Positions 18,523 to 27,702 of a DNA stretch of 64,000 bases are shown here, piece by piece (within the stretch, counting starts at the first letter, position 1; the number at the start of each line of letters is the position of its first letter). Both the position numbers and the translations under genes were made by a program. The notes beneath the pieces are model-generated. The model did not search any database. It had not been told where the DNA came from and saw only the letters and a program-made list of their open reading frames with translations. This DNA comes from an actinobacterium SCGC AAA015-D07 (GTDB lineage: Bacteria > Actinomycetota > Acidimicrobiia > Actinomarinales > Actinomarinaceae). The stretch is taken from NCBI GenBank assembly GCA_000384495.1, contig ARQR01000003.1:4984-68983 (forward strand), given 5' to 3'.

Positions 18523-19645
18523 TACATAAATAATCTAAATCCGAAGTTTCTTTGTATTCTTTTTTAAGCAATAAGACTAGATCAAAGTAAGAAGTCTCTT
18601 TATTTTCTAAATTAGTTATTTCGTCAATAGTGTTTAAAGCTAATACTATTTTCTTTTCTTTATAGTTTTTATATTTTTTTTCACTGATTTTATCAATATC
18701 AAAAATTAAAAATATTTCTGATTTTTCAAATGAGTTTGTAGTTTCATTATGAAAATTTTTATTAAATAATTCATACAAGTAATATTTTTCATCATTATGA
18801 TCAATATCCTGTAAAAAGATTTTATTAAATGTTTGACCAATTAATAATTCTGAATTTTTATAGTCTCTAAACTTGTAACCATCCAGCATATGTATGTACA
18901 TAAGCATTGAAAGTATTGATTGATCTTGTCTATGATTTAGTCGGTTACTTCCAGGCGGAGAAATGCAATCCTTAATTTGTGAATACATTTTCCAATCTTT
19001 AATTAAACTTTTTATCGCTATGTTTTCATTATTAACCCCAACAATTCCCGCCATAAAATTTCGTTTATTTAAATCTCTTTTGTCAAAATTTAGATGTTCG
19101 ATTGTTTTTGGATGAGACCAGTCCTTAATCGAATTACTGGATAGTGTTGTAAATATTTTGTTACAGGTAATTAAGACTTTAATTTTTGTTGGTTTTTTTC
19201 TGAGCAAACATGCAGAATCTAGCCATAAAATATTTCCATCAATACTGTTTAGTTCTTTATCAATAATTATTGGTTTCCATGCATATGCTCCCAATCTTCC
19301 ATCTATATATGTTGATATAAAATTTGGAAATACTGAAAAATCAAATTCTTTATAAGTAACATTTTTAAATTTTTTTATATCATTTATTTGATGTGGTTCA
19401 AGACCTAAGTCATAAAAAATAATTTTTTGAGAAGGATCATGCTTGTTTATACTATTAATTAAATTAGTAGTTTGAATATAGAATTGATAATCTGCACCTG
19501 TTAAATATGTAATTTTTGGATCGAATAGCTTTTTATATCTTATTAAATTTTTTAACCCACAATATATAAAGTAAATATTATCTAAAAACTTAAAGACAAA
19601 AAAAGTTGAAAAGTTGAAAAGTTTTGAGACCATATTATTTATCAA
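18455..19645 (-). CDS. Putative glycosyltransferase, DUF1647-like
   Basis: 396 residues; a short hydrophobic N-terminal stretch (about 10-32), then YLTGADYQFYIQTTNLINSI, KIIFYDLGLE, and GRLGAYAWKPIII followed by GNILWLDSACLL, where the Asp may be a GT-A type metal ligand. These blocks resemble DUF1647/GT8-like proteins from glycan clusters. NRLNHRQDQSILSMLMY supports a GT8-like fold. The TTG start at 19645 could be replaced by ATG at 19633. It is the first of a leftward three-gene set and overlaps the next gene by 68 nt. The last 100 residues are charged and not recognised. Confidence 0.6.
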   Translation of the reverse strand: MINNMVSKLFNFSTFFVFKFLDNIYFIYCGLKNLIRYKKLFDPKITYLTGADYQFYIQTTNLINSINKHDPSQKIIFYDLGLEPHQINDIKKFKNVTYKEFDFSVFPNFISTYIDGRLGAYAWKPIIIDKELNSIDGNILWLDSACLLRKKPTKIKVLITCNKIFTTLSSNSIKDWSHPKTIEHLNFDKRDLNKRNFMAGIVGVNNENIAIKSLIKDWKMYSQIKDCISPPGSNRLNHRQDQSILSMLMYIHMLDGYKFRDYKNSELLIGQTFNKIFLQDIDHNDEKYYLYELFNKNFHNETTNSFEKSEIFLIFDIDKISEKKYKNYKEKKIVLALNTIDEITNLENKETSYFDLVLLLKKEYKETSDLDYLCIEDNSKFFKVEDIRRKLDKIEK

Positions 19646-19796
19646 TTTTCATCCTTAATTTTTGACAGCTTATATGTAGAACTTTTTATCAATATAACTT
19701 CTTTTTGCAATGATATTACTGGAATTATTTATTTTGAGATATTTTATTTATAAATTTCAATTAATAAAATTTTTAAATATAACATAAATATTTAGT

Positions 19797-20903
19797 ATGG
19801 AAAAAATTACATATATTTTTTATCAAGGTAGAAAAGAAAATATTGAGAATAAGAAATTTCAAGCTTTAGATCATTACTACCTAATCAATAATTTTATTTC
19901 CGATGGTTATCCAGTCGAGATTATAGAGCTTGATCAGAAACCATCAAAAATTAATAAATTGTTTTACTATTATGATAGATTTTTAAATAAATTTCTTAGC
20001 CTTCCTTCATACACTCACAAGGTATGTAATTTTGCAAACTACAAAATATTAAAAAATTCCGATAGAGTGTTCATTGTTAATGAAGGTGTCGGTTTCTCAG
20101 TTTTGCCATTATTAATTCTTTTAAAACTTTTTAATAAAAAGCAGATAAATTTTTTTGTTATGGGCCTTTTTAGTAAAAGAATTAAATTCCCATCACTTTT
20201 CTTTATACACAAATTATTAATTAAATTATTGATATCTTGTGTTGACAATGTTTTCTTTCTAGGAAAAGGAGAATTCAATAGAGCAAAAAGGCTTATTAAT
20301 AGAAATAAAAAATTTCACTTTACCGGATTTTGCATTGATACTAATTTTTGGAAAATTGATCAATCAGTAGAGAAAAAAAATAATCAGATTCTTTTTGTTG
20401 GTAATGACGGAAATAGAAATATAAGTTTACTTTTAAATTTAATCGACAAAATGAAAAGCTATGATTTTCTAGTTATTTCAAATCTATTAGAACAGCAAAT
20501 CAACAAAAAGAATTTACGTATTATCAATGGAAATTGGAATAGTAAAGATATTTCTGATTACGACTTGAAAAAACATTACAAAGAATCATTAATTACTATT
20601 ATTCCACTAAATAATTCATATCAACCATCTGGACAAAGCGTTGCTTTACAATCAATGAGTCAAGGGACTCCAGTTTTTATTTCAAAAACAAAGGGATTCT
20701 GGGAACCTGATTCATTCAAAAATAATGAGCATTTAATTTTTTTAGAAAGTGAAGATACAGACGAGTGGGAAAAGAAAATAAATAAAACAGTTAATGATCA
20801 AAAATTGATGAACTTTATCTCAGAAAGCTCAGTAAAAAAAATAAATGATGAATACAATCTCAGTGTTTATTATTCTAAAATTAAAAAGATCATAGATATC
20901 TAA
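19797..20903 (+). CDS. GT4-like glycosyltransferase
   Basis: GT-B type protein of 368 residues. The N-terminal half holds a hydrophobic segment (about 103-150) with conserved basic residues, as in membrane-associated sugar transferases. The C-terminal half has QILFVGNDGNRNISLLLNLI (about 196-215) and SYQPSGQSVALQSMSQGTPVFISKTKGFWEP (about 273-303), where the usual first GT4 Glu appears to be Gln or Ser, so the donor-binding residues differ from standard GT4. It stands alone on the plus strand, 151 nt from the divergent DUF1647-like gene; that gap shows AT-rich sequence but no clear hairpin or operator. Confidence 0.7.
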   Translation: MEKITYIFYQGRKENIENKKFQALDHYYLINNFISDGYPVEIIELDQKPSKINKLFYYYDRFLNKFLSLPSYTHKVCNFANYKILKNSDRVFIVNEGVGFSVLPLLILLKLFNKKQINFFVMGLFSKRIKFPSLFFIHKLLIKLLISCVDNVFFLGKGEFNRAKRLINRNKKFHFTGFCIDTNFWKIDQSVEKKNNQILFVGNDGNRNISLLLNLIDKMKSYDFLVISNLLEQQINKKNLRIINGNWNSKDISDYDLKKHYKESLITIIPLNNSYQPSGQSVALQSMSQGTPVFISKTKGFWEPDSFKNNEHLIFLESEDTDEWEKKINKTVNDQKLMNFISESSVKKINDEYNLSVYYSKIKKIIDI

Positions 20904-20996
20904 ATCTAGTTATCAAAATAAAAAACTATAAAACTTGATTTATTATAAATTTATTAATGAAAAAAATTAAAATATAATTATATATAGTTTTATAAT

Positions 20997-22655
20997 ATGA
21001 CCGTTTTCTTTCAATTATTAATTTTCAATTTTGTTCTTAGTTTTTCAGGCCGAGGTTTATTAGTATTAATTTATAAATTTATACTTAAAAAAAAGTTTGA
21101 AGACGAACTTAAAATTTTTGGAATACCTGTCTATCTTTTTTATTCGATAATTTTTTTATTTTTTTTAGGAAATATAACTTTTTTAGTTAATTTTTTTACA
21201 AAAATATTTTCAAGCAATCTTTTTTTTCTGATATCAATTTTATTTTTAGCAAATATTTTTAATAAAGTGAAGATTCCTTTAACCTATTTTATCTATCATG
21301 TGTTTTCAATTTTCTTTATCTCCATAAGCTCTTATTCGGTTGGCCTTAGTTATGATGCAGGTCTCTATCATCTAAATACACAAGGATGGATGAAATTTGA
21401 AAAATTAGTATTTGGACTATCAAATCTTCATGTCAGATATGGATACTCATCTTTATACGATTTTATAGGAGTAAACTTTAACCAAACAGAAAATTTCATT
21501 TATTTACATTACTTAAATTTAACTTTTCTTATTTTTTTATTTGTACTTATTCTCTATATGTTTTTAAACACAGATAGTAATTATTACAAGGCTGTATCGA
21601 TTTTTGTCTTGATTTTTGGAATCTTAGATAATTTTGGATTTGGTGGTGGAAAAAATGGATTTTTTGAGATTGAAGGTATAACAAAATATGACACGTCTTT
21701 TGCAGTAATTTTGTTTGTAACTAATTTATTTATTGGAAAAATTATAAATCAAAAAAGTTTTGAGTTAATCGAGATCCATTTTTTGATTTTCCTAATATTA
21801 TTTTTAGTACAAATGAGACCAACGGGAATATTACCTGCCCTATTTTTTCTGATAATTATTTTGATAATTGATAAAACAAAATTTTTCAAAATAATTAAAT
21901 CTAGAGTAACAATATTTTTTCTATTTTTATCCACTTTTTGGCTTTTAAAAAACCTGATTGTCAGCGGATGCCTAATCTTTCCAATTGAAGCCCTTTGTTT
22001 TGAGAATTTGAGATGGTATGAGGCTAATTATGCAACGAATGAGTCAAGAAGTATAAGAGATTCCCTAAGAGCATTTAACATCCAAAATAATTTAAGCATC
22101 AATTTGAATTATTGGTTTGAAAAAAATGAGTACAATCGAACTTCATTTCTAAATTTCATTCTGAGTTTTTTGATTATTTATATTTTTAAAAAACTACTTT
22201 TCAAACAAAAAAAAATTAGTATTTATATGACCTATTTTTATTTCTATTCTTTATCACTAATACTTTTTTGGTTTTTTACTGCACCAGATTTCAGGTTTGG
22301 AATTGGGATATTATTGACATCAATAATAAGCTTATCTTTAAGTACTTCAGAGATAAGATCAACTATTAATTCAAAAAACTTAATTTTCTTTTTTTTACCC
22401 CTGTTTTTTCTCTGTGTTGCTAGTGTGCCTAGATTGGACAATTATCGATTATTTCTTGGAGATCCGTTTAAACAAATTTCTGTACAAGATGTTAATGTAA
22501 TCAATTATATTGAAAGAGTAGATAGTTACGGCGTTTTGACAGAGAATGGTTCCGAACAATGTTGGCAAAATATCGAATGTACGCCCAGCTACTCTCCAAA
22601 AGTAAATAAAGGAAATCTTTTCAATTATGTTATATTTGAACAAAGAAAAAATTAA
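20997..22655 (+). CDS. Polytopic membrane protein, LIC_10190-like
   Basis: 552 residues, about 11-12 hydrophobic helices. After four or five helices it carries SYDAGLYHLNTQGWMKFEKLVFGLSNLHVRYGYSS (about 116-150), a block that recalls the GLYH...GLGNLHGR region of LIC_10190-family membrane proteins from leptospiral and other surface-glycan loci. The loop carries an Asp and a Tyr-His pair, as expected for GT-C enzymes, but the biochemical role of this family is not established. The soluble tail (last 50 residues) has two cysteines in CWQNIECTPSY. It ends 2 nt before the FAD-protein gene, which suggests a common transcript. Confidence 0.65.
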   Translation: MTVFFQLLIFNFVLSFSGRGLLVLIYKFILKKKFEDELKIFGIPVYLFYSIIFLFFLGNITFLVNFFTKIFSSNLFFLISILFLANIFNKVKIPLTYFIYHVFSIFFISISSYSVGLSYDAGLYHLNTQGWMKFEKLVFGLSNLHVRYGYSSLYDFIGVNFNQTENFIYLHYLNLTFLIFLFVLILYMFLNTDSNYYKAVSIFVLIFGILDNFGFGGGKNGFFEIEGITKYDTSFAVILFVTNLFIGKIINQKSFELIEIHFLIFLILFLVQMRPTGILPALFFLIIILIIDKTKFFKIIKSRVTIFFLFLSTFWLLKNLIVSGCLIFPIEALCFENLRWYEANYATNESRSIRDSLRAFNIQNNLSINLNYWFEKNEYNRTSFLNFILSFLIIYIFKKLLFKQKKISIYMTYFYFYSLSLILFWFFTAPDFRFGIGILLTSIISLSLSTSEIRSTINSKNLIFFFLPLFFLCVASVPRLDNYRLFLGDPFKQISVQDVNVINYIERVDSYGVLTENGSEQCWQNIECTPSYSPKVNKGNLFNYVIFEQRKN

Positions 22656-22657
22656 AA

Positions 22658-24118
22658 TTGGAATATTCAGAGATACTTATAATTGGGGCAGGACCTGCAG
22701 GACTAACCGCAGCATGGGAGTGCGAAAAATACGATAAAAAAACTGTTATCTTAGAATCGGACAAGGTTGTAGGTGGAATTAGTAGAACTGTTGAAAAAAA
22801 TGGATGGAAATTTGATATAGGTGGACATAGATTTTTTACAAAAGTTGATGAAGTAAACAAAATATGGGACGAAATTTTAAACGAAGAGGATTTTCTATTA
22901 AGACCAAGAAGTAGCAGGATATATTACAAGAGAAAATTTTTCGATTATCCACTTAAACCACTTAATGCCCTAACAAATCTTGGATTTTTTGAATCTATAT
23001 TGTGTGTACTCTCGTACTTTTATGTAAAAATATTTCCTCCAAAAAATCAAGACAATTTTGAAAGATGGGTTGCTGCAAGGTTTGGATGGAGGCTTTACAA
23101 TATATTTTTTAAAACATATACAGAAAAAGTTTGGGGTACTAAAGCAACAAATATTGGATCAGATTGGGCTAGCCAAAGAATTAAAAATTTATCATTAGGA
23201 AATGCGATTTTTAATGCTTTTTTTGGTGACAGATCAAAATCAAAAGATGAAGTAATAACAACCCTAATTGATGAGTTCAAATATCCTAAATATGGTCCTG
23301 GGATGATGTGGGAGCAGGCATCAAAAACACTCCAAGGCAAAGGACATAAAATTATTTTTAACTCAAAAGTAAAATCTATCAAAAAAGTTGATGACGATTA
23401 TGAAGTCGTCTATTCCGATGACAATATAATAAGGTGTAAATACATAATTTCTAGTATGCCTTTAGCCCACCTTCCAGATACAATAATTCAAGAAAAATCA
23501 GAAAAAATATTAGATGCTGGTAAAAATTTAACATTTAGAGATTTTTTAACAGTTGCATTAGTTGTTGACTCAAAATATTCATTTCCTGACAATTGGATAT
23601 ACATACATGATCCCGAAGTTAAAGTGGGACGAATTCAGAACTATGGAAGCTGGTCACCTTATTTAATAAAAGATAACAAAACATGTCTTGGATTGGAGTA
23701 TTTTGTAAGTGTTGGTGATGAAATGTGGAATAGCGACAATCAAGATCTTATTGAAAAAGCAAAAAATGAAATTTCAAAACTTGGTTTAGTTCCAGAAGAC
23801 ATGATTGAGGAAGGATATGTTTTCAGAATGCCAAAAGCATATCCAGTCTATGATCTTACGTACAAAGAGAACGTTGATATCATTTCAAGTTGGTTATTAG
23901 AAGATCATCCCAATCTATACCCAGTAGGTAGAAATGGGATGCATAAATATAACAATCAGGATCACTCAATGCTGACATCAGTCTTATCAGTTAGAAATAT
24001 TTTTGGGGAAAGAAACAATATTTGGTCAGTGAATGTAGAGAAAGATTATCATGAAGAATTACCCGTTGACAGATCAATTCCAATTATTGATTATAAAAAC
24101 GATATAGACACTCAATAA
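22658..24118 (+). CDS. FAD-dependent oxidoreductase, UDP-galactopyranose mutase/protoporphyrinogen oxidase-like
   Basis: 486 residues. The N-terminal ILIIGAGPAGLTAAWE (6-21) and a Glu-ending strand (VILES) form the FAD-binding Rossmann motif; VGGISRT and DIGGHRFFT follow, as in amine-oxidase-like proteins of polysaccharide clusters that are annotated as protoporphyrinogen oxidase-like or UGM-like. FDYPLKPLNAL resembles the FxYPL block of mutases. C-terminal YPVGRNGMHKYNNQDHSM is the second FAD contact. A TTG at 22658, two bases after the preceding stop, is the only fitting start. Likely substrates are nucleotide or lipid-linked sugars, but neither mutase nor oxidase activity can be assigned. 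Confidence 0.75.
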   Translation: MEYSEILIIGAGPAGLTAAWECEKYDKKTVILESDKVVGGISRTVEKNGWKFDIGGHRFFTKVDEVNKIWDEILNEEDFLLRPRSSRIYYKRKFFDYPLKPLNALTNLGFFESILCVLSYFYVKIFPPKNQDNFERWVAARFGWRLYNIFFKTYTEKVWGTKATNIGSDWASQRIKNLSLGNAIFNAFFGDRSKSKDEVITTLIDEFKYPKYGPGMMWEQASKTLQGKGHKIIFNSKVKSIKKVDDDYEVVYSDDNIIRCKYIISSMPLAHLPDTIIQEKSEKILDAGKNLTFRDFLTVALVVDSKYSFPDNWIYIHDPEVKVGRIQNYGSWSPYLIKDNKTCLGLEYFVSVGDEMWNSDNQDLIEKAKNEISKLGLVPEDMIEEGYVFRMPKAYPVYDLTYKENVDIISSWLLEDHPNLYPVGRNGMHKYNNQDHSMLTSVLSVRNIFGERNNIWSVNVEKDYHEELPVDRSIPIIDYKNDIDTQ

Positions 24119-24178
24119 GATATTCATTTAATTTAATCATTTTATGAGAACTTATAATTCCATTGATATCATATATGT

Positions 24179-25219
24179 ATGTTTTTAATTTGTTATGGAA
24201 CAAGGCCAGAGTTAATAAAATTATTTCCTATCATTTCTTTTTTCAAAGAACAAAACATAGAATTTAAAACTCTATTTTCAGGACAACATGCTGATTTAAT
24301 AAAAGAGTTTTCAGAACTTGTAGACAAACCAGATTTTGAATTACAAAACATAATGAAACATAGGCAATCAATAAACTCACTTACTGGAAAAATTCTTCTT
24401 GAAGCAAATAAGTCATTGTTAAATTCTAAATACAAAATTATTGTTCAAGGTGATTCTCAAACTTCATTTACTATGTCTCTTTTTGCATTCAATAATGAAA
24501 ATGATGTAATTCACATTGAAGCCGGACTAAGAACAAATAATTTATCTAGCCCTTTTCCTGAAGAAGCCAATCGGGTAATGACATCTCACATTGCAAATTT
24601 ACATTTTTGTCCGACTAAAAATTCAGTTGAGAACTTAAGACAAGAAGGAATAACAAACAATGTTCATCTTGTTGGAAATACAATAGTAGATAGTTTTAAT
24701 CAGATAATTGATAATGGTAACTTCTCCAAAAAAGTTATAGAGTTAGTTTCTGATAATGATGAATACTTGTTGGCTACTCTTCATAGAAGAGAAAATAGAG
24801 AATTAAATTTTGTAAATATATGGAATCAACTTAATGAAGTTTCTAAAGATCACAAAATAATCTATATTAAACATCCATCAGTCCCTGACTCTGAAAAATA
24901 TTTAAATGATAATATTTGTCTGATAGATCCAGTGAACTATCAAGACATGCTGTATTTAGTTAAAAATTCCAAAGGGATTATATCTGATAGCGGAGGTTTG
25001 CAAGAAGAAGCAGTTTGTGCAGAAAAGAAAATACTTATTTGTCGAGATACAACAGAAAGACCTGAAACAATAGAAAGTGGATTTGGAAAGTTAGTTGAAG
25101 CAAATGTTCTTGATAACTTAAATTTTCTATTCACAAAAAACATTAATAATTTAGAAAACCCTTACGGAGTAAACGTAACAAAAAAAATTATTTCAATTTT
25201 AGAAAAAGAATATAAATGA
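24179..25219 (+). CDS. wecB: UDP-N-acetylglucosamine 2-epimerase, non-hydrolysing
   Basis: 346 residues, the usual length being about 360-375, so slightly short at both ends. CYGTRPELIKLFPII gives the GTRPE motif; VQGDSQTSFTMSLFAF, HIEAGLRTNN with FPEEANRVMTS, and LVGNTIVDSF mark the sugar-nucleotide pocket. The C-terminal half has LHRREN, ISDSGGLQEEA and CRDTTERPETIESG. It interconverts UDP-GlcNAc and UDP-ManNAc. It is co-transcribed with the following GT2 gene through an ATGA overlap. No dehydrogenase (WecC) gene is present in this window, so ManNAc itself may be the building block used here. Confidence 0.93.
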   Translation: MFLICYGTRPELIKLFPIISFFKEQNIEFKTLFSGQHADLIKEFSELVDKPDFELQNIMKHRQSINSLTGKILLEANKSLLNSKYKIIVQGDSQTSFTMSLFAFNNENDVIHIEAGLRTNNLSSPFPEEANRVMTSHIANLHFCPTKNSVENLRQEGITNNVHLVGNTIVDSFNQIIDNGNFSKKVIELVSDNDEYLLATLHRRENRELNFVNIWNQLNEVSKDHKIIYIKHPSVPDSEKYLNDNICLIDPVNYQDMLYLVKNSKGIISDSGGLQEEAVCAEKKILICRDTTERPETIESGFGKLVEANVLDNLNFLFTKNINNLENPYGVNVTKKIISILEKEYK

Positions 25220-25947
25220 ATAATAAATATATGAATAGTCTTGATATTGCAATCCCGCTTTTTAATGAAGAAGATTCTATTGAAAATCTATCAATAGAAA
25301 TTATCCCAATCCTTGAGTCTCTGAAAGACAAAAAAATTGATTCACGATTAATACTTGTTAATGATGGCAGCGCTGATAAAACTGAAGAAAAATTAAAGGA
25401 ATTTTTTAATGGTGTAAGTGGCACAAAAATAATTAATCACGAGAAAAATAAGAACTTAGGTGGATTTCTTAGAACAATTCAAAAAGAAATGAGTTCTGAT
25501 TTTGTAGTTTTTTTAGATAGTGATTGTACATTTAGTCCAAACTTAATTTTAGAAATGATCAAAACTAATCTTGAAGAGGTAGATATCGTTAATGGATCAC
25601 CTTATCATCCAAAAGGTAAAATTGACGGTGTAAAACAATCAAGATTAATAATTAGTAAAACTGCAAATTATCTTTATAGATATTTAGTAAGTAAGGAAGT
25701 CTACACATTCACATCGATTTTCAAAATGTACAGGTCTGAAAAAATAAAAAATATTGAAATTAATTTTAATGATTTTGTTGCAGTTGCTGAATTATTCATT
25801 AAGTCAATTATTTTAGGTAGTAAAGTTTTGGAATTTCCAGCTACATTAAGCATAAGGCAAACAGGTGAATCCAAAATTAGGATTCTACAATCAATCATTA
25901 ATCACCTTAAACTGATGATTCTTCTACTAACTAAAAAAATTAGCTAA
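25216..25947 (+). CDS. GT2 family glycosyltransferase, polyprenyl-phosphate type
   Basis: 243 residues. IAIPLFNEEDSIENLSIEIIPILE, LVNDGSADKTEEKL and VVFLDSDCTFSPNLI (the metal-binding Asp pair) follow the DPM1-like order. A C-terminal conserved block, FVAVAELFIKSIILGSKVLEFPATLSIR, is also found in family members that glycosylate polyprenyl phosphate. There are no clear membrane helices except the last 20 residues, which are hydrophobic. It overlaps the wecB stop (ATGA) and ends 33 nt before the tRNA-Val gene, so it lies at the border of the cassette array. Confidence 0.8.
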   Translation: MNNKYMNSLDIAIPLFNEEDSIENLSIEIIPILESLKDKKIDSRLILVNDGSADKTEEKLKEFFNGVSGTKIINHEKNKNLGGFLRTIQKEMSSDFVVFLDSDCTFSPNLILEMIKTNLEEVDIVNGSPYHPKGKIDGVKQSRLIISKTANYLYRYLVSKEVYTFTSIFKMYRSEKIKNIEINFNDFVAVAELFIKSIILGSKVLEFPATLSIRQTGESKIRILQSIINHLKLMILLLTKKIS

Positions 25948-25964
25948 TTGTTATAATATCTTAT

Positions 25965-25970
25965 TATAAT
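25965..25970 (+). promoter_or_regulatory. Putative -10 box for tRNA-Val
   Basis: A consensus TATAAT ends 10 nt before the mature 5' end of the tRNA. The region 17 nt upstream holds no good -35 match, though a TTGTTA is found closer in. Only the first (complete) tRNA copy has this element; the two downstream 3'-end copies lack both promoter and 5' half. Confidence 0.4.
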
Positions 25971-25980
25971 TTTAAACTCA

Positions 25981-26054
25981 GGGCGCTTAGCTCAGTCCGG
26001 CAGAGCGCTTCCCTTACAAGGAAGAAGTCACAGGTTCAAATCCTGTAGCGCCCA
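25981..26054 (+). tRNA. tRNA-Val (anticodon TAC)
   Basis: Complete cloverleaf of 74 nt. The acceptor stem has seven perfect pairs (GGGCGCT with AGCGCCC), followed by a D-arm (GCTC/GAGC), anticodon stem CTTCC/GGAAG with loop CTTACAA (anticodon TAC, reading GTA), a 5-nt variable loop and T-arm ACAGG/CCTGT with loop TTCAAAT. The discriminator is A, and the following bases are CAAGGG, so CCA is not encoded. The 3' 47 nt of this gene and 20 nt beyond it recur twice downstream, which makes it the likely target site of the cassette array that follows. Confidence 0.97.
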
Positions 26055-26074
26055 CAAGGGTTTTTCAGAAATCT
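26008..26074 (+). repeat. tRNA-Val 3'-end repeat, copy 1 (att-like, within the intact tRNA)
   Basis: A 67-bp segment that starts at the first base of the anticodon stem, covers anticodon loop, T-arm and 3' acceptor strand, and ends 20 bp past the tRNA. It matches 27588-27654 exactly and 28353-28419 with one difference (C to T in the anticodon stem). A repeat beginning at the anticodon stem of a tRNA is the classical form of attachment sites used by tyrosine recombinases. Copies 2 and 3 share nine further bases beyond this end that copy 1 lacks. Confidence 0.9.
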
Positions 26075-26078
26075 ACTT

Positions 26079-26095
26079 ATAGATTTACAATCTAT
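26079..26095. repeat. Inverted repeat after tRNA-end copy 1
   Basis: Perfect 7-bp arms ATAGATT and AATCTAT around a 3-nt loop (TAC), placed between the tRNA-end repeat and the lipoprotein start. It could be an operator or an RNA hairpin in the 5' leader. The two later units also have an inverted repeat at the matching place, but with different sequences. Confidence 0.4.
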
Positions 26096-26109
26096 GGAAT
26101 AATAATTGA

Positions 26110-27579
26110 ATGAAAATCAAATTAATTTTATTACTTATTTTTCTAATTTCTTGTGGTTCAGAAACATCTACTGAAAATTTTAATCAGGTCAATAATGAAG
26201 AAGATGAGTACTTGGAAGAAGAGTACGAAGAGGATTTAGATGAAGAAGAGTACGAAGAGGATTTAGATGAAGAAGAGTACGAAGAGGATGATGAAGAAGA
26301 GTACGAAGAGGATTTAGATGAAGAAGAGTACGAAGAGGATGATGGAGAATCATTATATGATGAATACGGGGAATGGGATAAAGGTTCAACGTATTTTGAC
26401 ACCTCTTCATCAACAAGTACTGGATGGTATATGGGTCAAGGAACAGATCGTGAAGAGCACGTCCATGAAGGTATGCAGACCTTAGATGGAGGATTTATAG
26501 CCATTGGTCATCACTGGGAAAAAGAGGAAGACCCAACGGGATTTACAGATATGATCATTTTAAAAACCGATTCTAAAGGCAATGAGTTGTGGCAGACAAT
26601 TATTGGAACTCCAAACAAGTTTGATGTAGGTTATGCAGTGAATGAATTATCCGATGGGTATGTTGCCAGTGGAGGACTTTATAAAGATGGATTTCAAAAA
26701 AGTGCAATTGTAAAACTTGATTTTAATGGAAATATAATATGGCAGAAAATATTTACACATGATGGTGTTGGTGGAATTAGAGGGATAGAAGTTCTAAATA
26801 ATGACGAAATAGTCGTTACTGGTTACAAAGAAGGAGATGAAGAAGGGTTTTTGTTCATATCTGATGGATCAAGAGGTTTTATAACGAAAATGTCAACAAC
26901 TGGTGAAGTAATTTGGGATAAAGACTTATCTGCTATGCAAGGCACAAAAGTTAAGCAAACATCTCAAGGCGGATTTGTTGTCGGATCTGTTGAGTGGGTT
27001 GATGTAGGTTTAAATGCATCAATGCATTATTTAGACTCAAATGGAAATACACTCTCAACTAAATTATTTGGGGGCAACAATAACGTGCAATTGTTTGACA
27101 TGGACATTACGAGCAATGACTATGTTGTGTTTACAGGACATACAACTGGATACCAGACTGCAAATTGGGATTGTATTGTTATGTTAATTGATGACCAAGG
27201 AAATGAAGTTTGGAAAAATATCTTTGGTAATCCAAGAGGTTATGATCCCAAATATATTCTTGATGAATGTTATGGGGTCAGAGAAACTTTAGATGGTGGA
27301 TTTGTAGTAACTGGTGGTACCGGTGATCACTCAGATTATTTTGGTACAGGGCATCCAAACGGTACATCTGACGATTGGAAAGTTTTGTTATCTGAGTTTG
27401 ATAAAGATGGCAACATGACATCTATTAATGTTTTTGGTGGTGGTTTCGATAAAGGAAATGATGCTGGAGAATTTATTGATGTAACGTCAGATGGTGGATA
27501 TATTATTTTTTCAGACACCGATTCCAAAGGGTCAAAAGGACCAAATAATTTTGGTTTTTTATATATTAAAAATCCTTAA
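26110..27579 (+). CDS. Lipoprotein with acidic repeat spacer and beta-propeller-like domain
   Basis: 489 residues, function unknown. A signal peptide ends in a lipobox (FLISC, Cys15). A spacer of repeated DEEEYEED units (about 36-80) is extremely acidic. The rest, from about residue 110, consists of five or more repeats of roughly 50 residues built on the pattern DGGFIAIG...DMIILKTDSKGNELWQ..., found again as DGYVASG, GGFVVGS, DGGFVVTGG and DGGYIIFS. This pattern belongs to the beta-propeller-like repeats of bacterial surface proteins. The protein is thus probably anchored outside the cell, with the acidic stretch as a cation-binding or extended stalk. It fills cassette unit 1, starts 35 nt after the tRNA-end repeat and ends 8 nt before the next one. 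The last 56 codons recur in damaged form at 28645-28779. Confidence 0.85.
   Translation: MKIKLILLLIFLISCGSETSTENFNQVNNEEDEYLEEEYEEDLDEEEYEEDLDEEEYEEDDEEEYEEDLDEEEYEEDDGESLYDEYGEWDKGSTYFDTSSSTSTGWYMGQGTDREEHVHEGMQTLDGGFIAIGHHWEKEEDPTGFTDMIILKTDSKGNELWQTIIGTPNKFDVGYAVNELSDGYVASGGLYKDGFQKSAIVKLDFNGNIIWQKIFTHDGVGGIRGIEVLNNDEIVVTGYKEGDEEGFLFISDGSRGFITKMSTTGEVIWDKDLSAMQGTKVKQTSQGGFVVGSVEWVDVGLNASMHYLDSNGNTLSTKLFGGNNNVQLFDMDITSNDYVVFTGHTTGYQTANWDCIVMLIDDQGNEVWKNIFGNPRGYDPKYILDECYGVRETLDGGFVVTGGTGDHSDYFGTGHPNGTSDDWKVLLSEFDKDGNMTSINVFGGGFDKGNDAGEFIDVTSDGGYIIFSDTDSKGSKGPNNFGFLYIKNP
26215..26343 (+). repeat. In-frame acidic tandem repeats
   Basis: About five tandem copies of a 24- to 27-bp unit encoding (LD)EEEYEED inside the cassette-1 lipoprotein. 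The copies are nearly identical at the DNA level (GAAGAAGAGTACGAAGAGGA), so copy number is likely to vary by slippage. Confidence 0.9.
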
Positions 27580-27587
27580 TTAGCCTA

Positions 27588-27654
27588 CTTCCCTTACAAG
27601 GAAGAAGTCACAGGTTCAAATCCTGTAGCGCCCACAAGGGTTTTTCAGAAATCT
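27588..27654 (+). repeat. tRNA-Val 3'-end repeat, copy 2
   Basis: 67 bp identical to 26008-26074. It lacks the 5' half of the tRNA (no acceptor 5' strand, no D-arm) and any promoter, so it cannot make a tRNA. It lies 8 nt past the cassette-1 stop codon. Together with copy 3 it shares nine more downstream bases (through 27663). Confidence 0.92.
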
Positions 27655-27669
27655 TTACATATACATTTA

Positions 27670-27691
27670 CTCAAAAGACTCCCAATTTGAG
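27670..27691. repeat. Inverted repeat after tRNA-end copy 2
   Basis: Arms CTCAAA and TTTGAG separated by 10 nt, between the tRNA-end repeat and the start of the unit-2 lipoprotein gene. Position equals that of the inverted repeat in unit 1 but the sequence differs. Role unknown. Confidence 0.3.
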
Positions 27692-27702
27692 ATAATTTAA
27701 TC

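Noticed and set aside
26041..26075. Intrinsic terminator after tRNA-Val (CCC ACAA GGG TTTTT)
   Set aside because: The stem would be only three pairs and uses the tRNA 3' end itself; too weak to call.
26184..26416. Two minus-strand open frames over the acidic repeats (Ser-rich and Leu/Pro-rich)
   Set aside because: They exist only because the repeated GAAGAAGAGTACGAAGAGGA units are open on both strands; the sense lipoprotein has signal peptide and domain evidence.
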